NCBI GenBank assembly: GCA_903843315.1
Contig: CAIMPQ010000123.1
Coordinates: 1 to 5,639 of the forward strand
DNA from: an uncultured beta proteobacterium
GTDB lineage: Bacteria > Pseudomonadota > Gammaproteobacteria > Burkholderiales > Burkholderiaceae
Direction: 5' to 3'
Length of the DNA stretch: 5,639 nt
Shown piece after piece: positions 1 to 4,666 of this stretch (position 1 is the first letter of the stretch; each line of letters starts with the position of its first letter). The notes under the pieces were generated by a model. The model worked only from the letters and a program-made list of their open reading frames with translations. It searched no databases and was not told where the DNA came from. The translations under genes were made by a program, and so were the position numbers.

Positions 1-1
1 G

Positions 2-118
2 GGATTAAGTCATTCTCTTCGTGTGATTTTGGTTTGCCATTGTTATCGAAGCGAGGGTAATGTCGTTCGTATTATTTCGGCTCGTAAGGCAACCCCTAAA
101 GAGTCAAAAGCTTATTAA
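2..118 (+). CDS. brnT: BrnT-family type II toxin, C-terminal fragment (start lies outside the window)
   Basis: The first 117 bases read as an open frame from the window edge to a TAA at 116-118, giving about 38 residues. The end, VVRIISARKATPKESKAY, carries the I-S-A-R-K-A-T signature and the charged tail typical of BrnT (DUF497) toxins. BrnT proteins are small RelE-like ribonucleases that cleave RNA and stop translation, and are neutralised by a BrnA antitoxin. The antitoxin gene follows 11 bases downstream, the usual toxin-first order, so the two are very likely co-transcribed and translationally coupled. Only the last beta-strands are visible, so the catalytic residues and the integrity of the 5' part cannot be judged. 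Confidence 0.85.
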   Translation, partial: GLSHSLRVILVCHCYRSEGNVVRIISARKATPKESKAY

Positions 119-129
119 AGGTGATGAAG

Positions 130-339
130 ATGCGTAAAGAATATGATTTCTCAAAGGCTCGTAAAAACCCATATGCTTCTATGCTCAAGAAGCCCATAAC
201 CATTAGACTGGACGAGGATTCAGTGAGCTACTTCAAATCTGTTTCAGAAGAAGTTGGTATTCCTTACCAAAGCCTCATTAATCTTTATTTGAGAGATTGC
301 GCCGCTTCGCATAAGAAATTGAACCTTATCTGGAAGTAG
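130..339 (+). CDS. brnA: BrnA-family ribbon-helix-helix antitoxin
   Basis: This 69-residue protein begins MRKEYDFSKARKNPY and has a ribbon-helix-helix fold. The DNA-binding strand is around residues 22-28 (PITIRLD); helices follow, including the GIPYQSLINLYLRDC segment typical of antitoxins paired with BrnT. BrnA dimers bind and inactivate BrnT and repress their own promoter. ATG 130 is chosen because AAGGTG at 118-123 lies 6 bases upstream and because family members start M-(R/K)-K-E-Y-D-F. GTG 121 and ATG 124 are in-frame alternatives that add 2-3 residues. The TAG stop is 8 bases before repeat R1, so the toxin-antitoxin pair fills the cassette to the left of R1. Toxin-antitoxin pairs are common passengers of mobile arrays because they penalise loss. 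Confidence 0.88.
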   Translation: MRKEYDFSKARKNPYASMLKKPITIRLDEDSVSYFKSVSEEVGIPYQSLINLYLRDCAASHKKLNLIWK

Positions 340-347
340 TCTAGAGG

Positions 348-434
348 TAGGATGAGAATCTCCTGAGGTCTTGGTCGATTCTGCCCCGGGCCACCAAGAA
401 GCACCAAAACCACCTTCGGGTGGTTTTTTCATTT
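348..434 (+). repeat. Repeat R1: tRNA-3'-half-like sequence plus terminator (best-preserved copy)
   Basis: The copy runs from TAGGATGAG (348) to CATTT (434). AGGA (349-352) pairs with TCCT (361-364) around an 8-base loop, like an anticodon arm. GAGGTC (365-370) resembles a tRNA variable loop. GTCGATT (374-380) resembles a T-loop and is followed by 5 + 7 + 1 bases and then CCA (394-396), the spacing of a tRNA. A transcription terminator begins 10 bases beyond the CCA. An alternative fold pairs GG-CTTGG (bulged T) with CCCCGGGCC. Confidence 0.85.
406..429 (+). terminator. Intrinsic terminator of the brnTA unit (R1)
   Basis: Stem AAAACCACC (406-414) pairs perfectly with GGTGGTTTT (419-427) around a stable TTCG tetraloop. 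A run of six T (424-429) follows. The A-rich 5' arm could also give some termination of transcription from the other strand. Confidence 0.93.
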
Positions 435-502
435 AGCCTCTGCACAAGCGCGAATTAAATAATCCGTTTATAAAAGAGGGGCTATCAACCACAGGCATTC
501 AA

Positions 503-949
503 ATGAAAAAAATACTCTCGGCAGTTCTATTGCTCCTTTCGATAGTTGGCTCATCTCAAGCGGCAGATACTACACCTGTTAAGTCAGACCCAATTTGGCT
601 AACTGAAGTAAGGACAAGTATTAAGTCTGAAAAGTACGATCAGGCTATCAAGCAATTACAAGGCGCCAATGAAATAAGTTCTGCGGATTGGAATAATTTG
701 ATGGGCTACAGTCTTCGCAAGAAGCAGCCACCCGATTTGGCGGGGGCAGAAAAGTACTATCAAGCCGCTTTAAAAATAGACCCAAATCATCGCGGCGCTC
801 TTGAATATTACGGGATGCTAAAGTTAATTAATAATGATCTGCCTGGTGCTGAGGCTTTATTGGCCAGATTAGATAAGGTCTGTACATTTGGCTGCGAGGA
901 GTATTCGGATTTAAAAGGGGCTATCCAAAAATATAAGTCTAAGAAATAG
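503..949 (+). CDS. Secreted (periplasmic) tetratricopeptide-repeat protein
   Basis: This 148-residue protein has a signal peptide (KK, then a hydrophobic core at 4-15) with probable cleavage after SQA at residue 20. About three TPR-like helical hairpins follow: roughly 31-52, 61-94 (best match, ending in ALKIDPNH) and 97-126. Two cysteines, C127 and C131 (CTFGC), could form a disulfide or bind a ligand in the periplasm. TPR proteins are protein-interaction scaffolds; no partner can be deduced because the gene stands alone between R1 and R2. The start has only a weak ribosome-binding site (CAGG at 491-494). A TATAAA at 469-474 is a possible -10 element without a convincing -35. The fold assignment is good; the role is unknown. 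Confidence 0.85.
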   Translation: MKKILSAVLLLLSIVGSSQAADTTPVKSDPIWLTEVRTSIKSEKYDQAIKQLQGANEISSADWNNLMGYSLRKKQPPDLAGAEKYYQAALKIDPNHRGALEYYGMLKLINNDLPGAEALLARLDKVCTFGCEEYSDLKGAIQKYKSKK

Positions 950-1033
950 AGTCGGGCATCCCCACCCCTGGTTGATTCCACCCTCAGACCACCAAGAAAC
1001 ACCCTAACCACCTTCGAGTGGTTTTTTCATTTA
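950..1033 (+). repeat. Repeat R2: tRNA-3'-half-like sequence plus terminator
   Basis: The copy starts directly after the TPR gene stop. It has GGTTGATTCC in the T-loop position, a CCACCAAGAAACACC box (988-1002; CCA ends at 994) and the terminator. T-loop to CCA spacing is one base longer than in R1. The left TAGGATGAG edge is poorly kept. The final bases abut the stop codon of the minus-strand cupin gene. Confidence 0.8.
1006..1027 (+). terminator. Intrinsic terminator of the TPR gene (R2)
   Basis: AACCACC (1006-1012), TTCG loop, AGTGGTT (1017-1023), then a T-run to 1027. One C-A mismatch closes the loop, so it is slightly weaker than R1. It also lies just beyond the end of the convergent cupin gene. 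Confidence 0.85.
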
Positions 1034-1034
1034 A

Positions 1035-1700
1035 TCAAACTAGGTTACTGAGATGGCCAGTTTTTACATAGATGAGTGCGCCCTCAGACTTGGTGAAGGG
1101 TGCGTGTTTGCTATATCGAGGGCTTCTTATCCACGTTCTGGCGGGATATGAACCATGCTCATCATGAAACACACCCTTGAGAACAAATATTTCTTCTCCG
1201 CCTGGATGAACATGGGGATTAAAAATTGTATTTGGCGCCCAGTGGACTAAAGCTGTTCCAACTCCATCAAATTCATGTAGTGGCATTACGGATAGGCCGG
1301 GAACTAAGCCAGGATGCCAGGGGGCTGTGGTTGTATCTATTCTTACTATTGAACCATCTTGGTCGTTAAATTGCCGTAGTTTTACAAATAAGACGCAACC
1401 TTCTTTTGAGTATGGAGCATGTTTGCTGTTGGGTGGATTGCGAATATAGGTACCAGCCGAGTAGTCACCATTCTCATCAGAAAATGCACCCTCTAGAACC
1501 AGTATTTCTTCTCCGCGACCATGAGTATGTTCAGTGAAAGATGATTTGGGGCTGTACTTAACCAGTGAGCTGGCTTTCGCAACCTCATCGCCAACTCGAT
1601 CAAGATATTTTCTTTCGATGCCCGGTATAGGTGAGAGGTTCCAGTCTAAGTCCGCGGTATTAATTACGGCCTTCAGCGAAAAATCAGAATTAATATTCAT
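1035..1700 (-). CDS. Bicupin protein, ChrR-like cupin family
   Basis: This 221-residue protein has two tandem cupin domains. Domain 1 shows H58-x-H60, E64 and H94 (EHTHGRGEE ... SKHAP). Domain 2 shows H163-x-H165, E169 and H199 (PHVHPGGEE ... SKHAP). Each set is a complete cupin metal-binding site, normally for zinc, iron or manganese. This pattern matches the cupin domain of ChrR, the anti-sigma factor of the singlet-oxygen response, but the N-terminal zinc-binding anti-sigma domain of ChrR is absent, so this is not an anti-sigma factor as such. A metal-dependent dioxygenase or a sensor is possible. It is the only gene here on the minus strand; its stop codon lies one base beyond R2 and its start about 40 bases from R3, so it looks like a cassette carrying its gene backwards. 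The ribosome-binding site is weak. Confidence 0.88.
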   Translation of the reverse strand: MNINSDFSLKAVINTADLDWNLSPIPGIERKYLDRVGDEVAKASSLVKYSPKSSFTEHTHGRGEEILVLEGAFSDENGDYSAGTYIRNPPNSKHAPYSKEGCVLFVKLRQFNDQDGSIVRIDTTTAPWHPGLVPGLSVMPLHEFDGVGTALVHWAPNTIFNPHVHPGGEEIFVLKGVFHDEHGSYPARTWIRSPRYSKHAPFTKSEGALIYVKTGHLSNLV

Positions 1701-1738
1701 TTACACATTCTCATAGAAAGCAACCAGCTTACTGGAAA

Positions 1739-1820
1739 TAGGATGAGATAACTTTGTCCTTAGTCGATTCTTCCCCGGCCTACCAGGAAACACTAAAACT
1801 ACCTTTGGGCGGTTTTATTT
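1739..1820 (+). repeat. Repeat R3: tRNA-3'-half-like sequence plus degenerate terminator
   Basis: TAGGATGAG (1739-1747) matches the R1 left edge exactly. TTGTCC resembles a variable-loop region, GTCGATT (1763-1769) is T-loop-like, and 5 + 7 + 1 bases later comes CCA (ending 1785), the R1 spacing. The box reads TACCAGGAAACACT. It lies upstream of the minus-strand cupin gene, pointing away from it, so it does not terminate any gene visible here. Confidence 0.8.
1795..1816 (+). terminator. Degenerate terminator hairpin of R3
   Basis: AAAACTACC (1795-1803) pairs with GGCGGTTTT (1808-1816) around TTTG, with one A-C mismatch and one G-T pair. The T-run is only four bases. No plus-strand gene ends just before it, so selection to keep it may be relaxed. 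Confidence 0.5.
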
Positions 1821-1892
1821 CCTATTCCCTTTACTCTTAATGGTGTCAAGCGATAAAGATAAATTAGGGGTAGAGTATTTGGATAACTTTAA

Positions 1893-1899
1893 AAGGAGA
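1893..1899 (+). promoter_or_regulatory. Strong ribosome-binding site (AAGGAGA)
   Basis: AAGGAGA sits 5 bases before ATG 1905 and fixes the start of the lipoprotein gene. It is one of the strongest Shine-Dalgarno sequences in the window. Confidence 0.85.
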
Positions 1900-1904
1900 C
1901 CTAA

Positions 1905-2300
1905 ATGAATCGTATTAAAAGGCTGTTAATTGGATTGGTAGCTGTTGCTACTTTAGCGGCATGCGCTTCAATGACAGGCGGGGCAATGGCGCCGTATACC
2001 AAGGTAAATGATGGGATGTTAGTGGGCAGTAACAATATGACCCTGTATACCTTTGACAAAGATACGGCTGGTTCAGGCAAGTCTGCGTGTAATGGACCAT
2101 GTGCCGCTAATTGGCCGCCACTGTTGGTTGATAGTGGTGCAGCAGTATCGGGCGATTATTCTGTTATCACTCGTGATGATGGCAAGAAGCAATTGGCCTA
2201 CAAAGGGATGCCGCTATATTTCTGGGTTAAAGATATTAAGCCAGGAGATAAAACTGGAGACGGCTTCTTAAATGGTGCTTGGCATATTGTGAAGATGTAA
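1905..2300 (+). CDS. Lipoprotein with 'secreted repeat' domain (Lipoprotein_15 type)
   Basis: This 131-residue protein has a lipoprotein signal peptide ending in the lipobox LAAC, with C20 as the lipidated cysteine. The mature part carries the two short motifs of the Lipoprotein_15 family: LYTFDKDTAGSGKSACNGPC then WPPL (residues 47-73), and PLYFWVKD then PGDKTGDG (103-120). C62 and C66 probably form a disulfide. Proteins of this family are small, exported and of unknown function. The absence of Asp after the lipid cysteine (Ala21) suggests transport to the outer membrane by the usual Lol rule. The gene is alone between R3 and R4. Family assignment is firm; function is open. Confidence 0.9.
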   Translation: MNRIKRLLIGLVAVATLAACASMTGGAMAPYTKVNDGMLVGSNNMTLYTFDKDTAGSGKSACNGPCAANWPPLLVDSGAAVSGDYSVITRDDGKKQLAYKGMPLYFWVKDIKPGDKTGDGFLNGAWHIVKM

Positions 2301-2310
2301 TAGAGCAAAG

Positions 2311-2392
2311 TAGGATTAAGCACCTTAGGTCCCAGGCGATTCCAACCTGGGCCATCAAGAAACACCATAACCACCTTCGGGTGGTTTTTCAT
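2311..2392 (+). repeat. Repeat R4: tRNA-3'-half-like sequence with strong internal hairpin plus terminator
   Basis: TAGGATTAAG (2311-2320) is the left edge. AGG and CCT can form a short anticodon-arm-like stem, and TAGGTC resembles a variable loop. CCCAGG (2331-2336) pairs perfectly with CCTGGG (2346-2351) around CGATTCCAA, extended by GG/CC with one bulged T. T-loop to CCA-like (TCA, ending 2357) spacing equals that of R1. Confidence 0.85.
2369..2389 (+). terminator. Intrinsic terminator of the lipoprotein gene (R4)
   Basis: AACCACC (2369-2375), TTCG loop, GGTGGTT (2380-2386) and a five-base T-run. The stem is perfectly paired. Confidence 0.92.
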
Positions 2393-2414
2393 GCCCCTTG
2401 ATTCATCGGCTTTC

Positions 2415-2443
2415 TTTAAAAGGCCCCATCCATTTTCTATACT
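2415..2443 (+). promoter_or_regulatory. Candidate sigma-70 promoter of the marR-like gene
   Basis: TTTAAA (2415-2420) as -35 and TATACT (2438-2443) as -10 are 17 bases apart. The expected transcription start, near 2450, is only about 5 bases before ATG 2455, and there is no Shine-Dalgarno sequence. This suggests a nearly leaderless mRNA. Prediction from sequence only. Confidence 0.5.
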
Positions 2444-2454
2444 TGCGCTAGCCT

Positions 2455-2955
2455 ATGTCGTTTGACGCTACGAACTCATTGGGTTTAGAGACGGAGCTTG
2501 ACATTGGTCAATATATGGACTATATTAGTACATATATGAACTTTCTTCCCATTATTAAACAACTGGCTAGAGCTTATCAAGGATTTGAGGGCTACTCTTC
2601 TACCCATATCAGAGGGTTGGGGTTATTGCCGGTTCAATTTGATGTGATTGCGACTCTAGGCAATCAGCCGCCGATCACGTATAAGCAGTTGGGAGAAAAA
2701 ACGCTTATTTCTAAGAGCTCCCTAACTGGCGTCGTTGAGCGAATGGTTCAGAAAGGATTTATTGCCATCCTAGAAAATCCCGATGATGCTCGCAGTCATT
2801 TTCTGACGCTAACTGTTAAAGGACAAAAGATCTTCGAAAAAGCTTTTCCAGAGCATCTTCAGCATCTTGAAATGGCGTTTCAAAAGCTGTCAAAAAAACA
2901 GATGAAAGAAATAGAAGAATCTCTCAAAACCCTGAAATCCATTTTTATTAGCTAA
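2455..2955 (+). CDS. MarR-family transcriptional regulator
   Basis: This 166-residue protein has a winged helix-turn-helix of MarR type: the region from LLPVQFDVIATLG (57-69) through TYKQLGEKTLISKSSLTGVVERMVQKG, with the recognition helix at about 85-99. The wing ends in the hallmark D-D-A-R-S (110-114) and L-T-L-T-V-K-G. Flanking helices at about 20-42 and 124-164 form the dimer interface. MarR proteins usually repress adjacent genes until a phenolic ligand or oxidant binds. The cluster with a CDGSH relic and doxX just downstream suggests it controls those genes. An internal ATG at 2515 is an alternative start but would cut into the first dimerisation helix. No specific symbol can be assigned. 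Confidence 0.9.
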   Translation: MSFDATNSLGLETELDIGQYMDYISTYMNFLPIIKQLARAYQGFEGYSSTHIRGLGLLPVQFDVIATLGNQPPITYKQLGEKTLISKSSLTGVVERMVQKGFIAILENPDDARSHFLTLTVKGQKIFEKAFPEHLQHLEMAFQKLSKKQMKEIEESLKTLKSIFIS

Positions 2956-3092
2956 AGGAGCCACAATCAACCCATATTGCTCAGAAAGCACCTTATGCAG
3001 TTGAAGTATCCGCCAGCCAGCACTACTGCTGTTGTTCTTGCTGCCAAAGAAAGAGTCAACCATTTTGTGACGCTAGTAATAACAAGCTCTAA
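2954..3092 (+). pseudogene. Decayed CDGSH-type iron-sulfur protein gene
   Basis: The frame from 2973 to the TAA at 3090-3092 reads HIAQKAPYAVEVSASQHY, then CCCSCC, QRKSQPFC and DASNNKL. This matches the start of small CDGSH proteins (I-A-x-K-A-P-Y-x-V-E-V, then C-x-C, then P-F-C-D-G-x-H). The three Cys ligands remain (C-x-C at 3033-3041 and Cys 3066-3068), but the final G-x-H has become A-S-N, removing the His ligand of the 2Fe-2S cluster. The C-terminal half of a normal protein is missing. A good ribosome-binding site, AAAGGAG at 2954-2960, is followed at ideal distance by ATC (2966) where ATG would be expected, and that ATC is in a different frame from the CDGSH-like segment. Lost start, frameshift, lost ligand and truncation together point to a pseudogene. 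Confidence 0.72.
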
Positions 3093-3100
3093 GAGCTCTT
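3085..3100 (+). promoter_or_regulatory. Overlapping palindromes upstream of doxX, possible MarR operator
   Basis: AGCTCT-A-AGAGCT (3085-3097) and the perfect palindrome AAGAGCTCTT (3091-3100) overlap, 28-43 bases before the doxX start. Position and symmetry suit a dimeric repressor such as the MarR protein encoded upstream. The site also covers the stop codon of the CDGSH relic. Binding is inferred. Confidence 0.35.
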
Positions 3101-3127
3101 CTATATCAATTATTTACAAGGAAAAAA

Positions 3128-3544
3128 ATGAAGAATTTTGAAAATGTATTAAACCTCCTAGGTCGCCTTGCTATTGCGGCATTGTTTCTGCCGGCAGGCT
3201 TAAATAAATTAATGGGTGTGGAGGGTACAACAGGCTATTTCACATCCCTTGGATTGCCAGCGGTAGCTGTTTTAATTTGGATAGTCATTGCCATTGAGGT
3301 TTTGGGCGGTCTTGCCTTGATTCTTGGCTATAAAACGCATTTTGTAGCAATCGGCTTAGCTATCTTTACTGTACTGGCAAGCATTGTTGGGCATCCGTTC
3401 TGGGCCGCTCCAGCCGACGCCGCATTTATTGCTCAGCTACTATTCTTTAAGAACATTGCCGTAACTGGTGGCTTATTGGTATTGGCCTCATCAGGTGCTG
3501 GCACTATTAGCATCGATGGCTGGAAAGCAAAATCTGCGCAATAA
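3128..3544 (+). CDS. DoxX-family integral membrane protein
   Basis: This 138-residue inner-membrane protein has four predicted transmembrane helices: about 10-29, 43-66, 71-88 and 104-122. It shows DoxX features: the N-terminal L-x-R-L-x-I-A-A-L-F-L-P-A-G-L-N-K-L segment, Y-F-x-S-L-G-L-P, and I-E-V-L-G-G-L-A-L-I-L-G (55-67). DoxX relatives are linked to quinone or thiol redox metabolism and oxidative stress, but most lack a defined reaction. The start is set by AAGGA (3118-3122), 5 bases before the ATG. Together with the upstream marR-like gene and CDGSH relic it forms the only multigene block here apart from brnTA. R5 follows immediately. Confidence 0.9.
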   Translation: MKNFENVLNLLGRLAIAALFLPAGLNKLMGVEGTTGYFTSLGLPAVAVLIWIVIAIEVLGGLALILGYKTHFVAIGLAIFTVLASIVGHPFWAAPADAAFIAQLLFFKNIAVTGGLLVLASSGAGTISIDGWKAKSAQ

Positions 3545-3550
3545 CTTCTA

Positions 3551-3628
3551 TTGGATGGATGTCGTTTTAAACGACAGACTCCGTCTACTAAGAAACACCA
3601 AAACCACCTTCGGGTGGTTTTTTCATTT
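3551..3628 (+). repeat. Repeat R5: conserved terminator half, tRNA-like half replaced by palindromes
   Basis: The right half is intact (TACTAAGAAACACC box, CTA in the CCA position ending 3590, perfect terminator). TTGGATGGATG (3551) may be a worn left edge. The T-loop-like sequence is missing; instead GTCGTTT-T-AAACGAC (3561-3575) and AGAC-TCC-GTCT (3576-3586) form adjacent small hairpins. Confidence 0.75.
3600..3623 (+). terminator. Intrinsic terminator of the marR/doxX unit (R5)
   Basis: AAAACCACC (3600-3608), TTCG loop, GGTGGTTTT (3613-3621), with six T (3618-3623). Identical in stem and loop to R1. Confidence 0.93.
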
Positions 3629-3682
3629 GTGTGATTTGCTTGGGCATGTTACTTTGGACTCTCCTATTGATGGGGGTTCAAA

Positions 3683-4066
3683 ATGCTGATTCAAAAAATG
3701 AAGCTTTTTCTAACACCGTTTTGCGAAGCGACCCCTGCCTGTCTATTGGTTATGGTTCAGGGCAATATTTGGTTGGCAACTATTGGGCACCTTCAAAAGG
3801 CAACAGAGACGGGGCTTATCACCGGCGTCGGCGTTCTTATTTTTTCACTGTTTACTCATCGCTGGTTTGGCAATAAATATATAGTCGCTGGTATTACCGG
3901 CGGCATGTGCTTTATTGCGGATTTAATGGCGCATCCAAGTCACTTTGGCGGGGTCTCTACAGAAGCAATTGTGACGGGCGCTTTTACTGCTTTAATTTCT
4001 TTGGTAGTGAACTTTGTTGGCAAAAGGCTTTTTGTACATGGAAGAAGTAAGCTAACTAAAAGCTAA
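3683..4066 (+). CDS. Small integral membrane protein of unknown function
   Basis: This 127-residue protein is not one I recognise. About four hydrophobic segments are visible: 18-37, 42-58, 66-83 and 92-114, ending in a basic cytoplasmic-type tail (KR, R, K). The N-terminal TPFCEATPAC holds two Cys, and C76 lies in the third helix. The glycine-rich TGLITGVG and AGITGGM stretches suggest close helix packing. ATG 3683 has GGGGG 6 bases upstream; ATG 3698 is a possible shorter start. The gene is alone between R5 and R6. A second long frame overlaps at 3631-3876, but its product is not membrane-like or family-like and is taken as chance. Confidence 0.75.
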   Translation: MLIQKMKLFLTPFCEATPACLLVMVQGNIWLATIGHLQKATETGLITGVGVLIFSLFTHRWFGNKYIVAGITGGMCFIADLMAHPSHFGGVSTEAIVTGAFTALISLVVNFVGKRLFVHGRSKLTKS

Positions 4067-4146
4067 TAGGGGATGAGGTATCTGCTGCACTGGTCGAGTC
4101 AGGCCACCAAAAAACAGTAAAAGTACCTTCGGGTGGTTTTACATTT
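4067..4146 (+). repeat. Repeat R6: shortened tRNA-3'-half-like sequence plus terminator
   Basis: The copy begins one codon after the membrane protein stop with TAGGGGATGAGG. CTGGTCGAGTC fills the T-loop position, but the acceptor-like stretch is shortened, so GGCCACCA (CCA ends 4109) comes too early for a tRNA. The box reads CCACCAAAAAACAGT. Confidence 0.78.
4119..4140 (+). terminator. Intrinsic terminator of the membrane protein gene (R6)
   Basis: AAAAGTACC (4119-4127), TTCG loop, GGTGGTTTT (4132-4140). One G-G mismatch and one G-T pair weaken the stem, and the T-run is four bases. Confidence 0.75.
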
Positions 4147-4181
4147 AGGGCTTTAGGGTTATTGCCCATATAAGCTTGGTG

Positions 4182-4206
4182 ACTAAAAGAACAAACTGAT
4201 TTTAGT
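4182..4206 (+). promoter_or_regulatory. Inverted repeat in the leader of the BLUF gene
   Basis: ACTAAAA (4182-4188) and TTTTAGT (4200-4206) are perfect 7-bp arms separated by 11 bases, 35-59 bases before GTG 4241. It could be a repressor site or an mRNA hairpin. A TATAAG at 4169-4174 is a possible -10 just upstream. Confidence 0.35.
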
Positions 4207-4240
4207 TTTTATAGGCATCTTGAAGGCAGGAGAGGGCAAA

Positions 4241-4666
4241 GTGAGATCAGACGATCCGAATCAATTAGTTGAGCTGAGCTATGTCAGCAAAGCAACCCAG
4301 GATATGGGCTTGTCAAGCCTAGTTCATTTATTCGATGTTGCCCATAAATGGAATCAGGGACATGAGCTTACGGGCGCCTTATTTTATGAAAACGGCCATT
4401 TTGCACAGATTCTTGAGGGGAGGAGAAAAGATGTTCTATTCATTTGGGAAAAAATTCAGAAAGACTATCGCCATAAGATTCTTCACCGAATTGAATTCGA
4501 ACCAATTGATCAAAGACTATTTCCTAATTGGGCCTTGAGGTTCTATGGTGGCGACCAAATTGTTAAAGATGTGCCTCATTTGCTAGGCCTGCTGGATGGC
4601 CTTCCAAGTCACGATGTAGAGCTATTACGAATCATGCGTTCAGTAGCCAAAGGCAATCAAGATTAG
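4241..4666 (+). CDS. BLUF-domain blue-light (FAD) receptor
   Basis: From GTG 4241 the protein is 141 residues and is almost entirely one BLUF domain (about 9-103) plus a short helical tail. BLUF domains bind FAD and change their hydrogen-bond network under blue light. Key residues are present: Tyr14 (in LSYVS), Asn38 (in KWNQG) and Gln56 (in FAQILEG), with Trp97 near the C-terminal strand. The Met usually found two residues after that Trp is Leu99. With no output domain it belongs to the short BLUF class, which acts through partner proteins. GTG 4241 is preferred because AGGAG (4228-4232) lies 8 bases upstream; a TTG at 4220 would add 7 residues but lacks a good site. The TAG stop coincides with the first bases of R7. 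Confidence 0.92.
   Translation: MRSDDPNQLVELSYVSKATQDMGLSSLVHLFDVAHKWNQGHELTGALFYENGHFAQILEGRRKDVLFIWEKIQKDYRHKILHRIEFEPIDQRLFPNWALRFYGGDQIVKDVPHLLGLLDGLPSHDVELLRIMRSVAKGNQD

Noticed and set aside
244..432. Minus-strand frame over the brnA end and R1, and similar minus-strand frames at 808-1011, 2198-2392 and 4996-5178
   Set aside because: They all start in or near the antisense of the repeat, giving look-alike N-termini such as MVRVFLGGLR and MVLVCLGGLR. This is a by-product of the shared repeat; no family features or ribosome-binding sites.
348..434. Functional tRNA gene in R1
   Set aside because: No D-arm or 5' acceptor strand precedes it, the T-stem is mispaired, and the bases upstream are the end of brnA. 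It is at most a 3' half.
1035..1700. ChrR anti-sigma factor
   Set aside because: The cupin part matches, but the N-terminal zinc-binding anti-sigma domain is missing and no ECF sigma gene is adjacent.
2053..2271. Plus-strand frame inside the lipoprotein gene
   Set aside because: It lies fully within a gene with clear lipobox and family motifs and shows no features of its own.
3631..3876. Overlapping plus-strand frame upstream of the membrane protein
   Set aside because: Its product has no domain-like or membrane-like pattern, and it overlaps the better-supported gene at 3683.
4220..4240. TTG 4220 as the BLUF start
   Set aside because: No good ribosome-binding site before it, whereas GTG 4241 has AGGAG at proper distance. 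The family match begins downstream of both, so the choice is not absolute.
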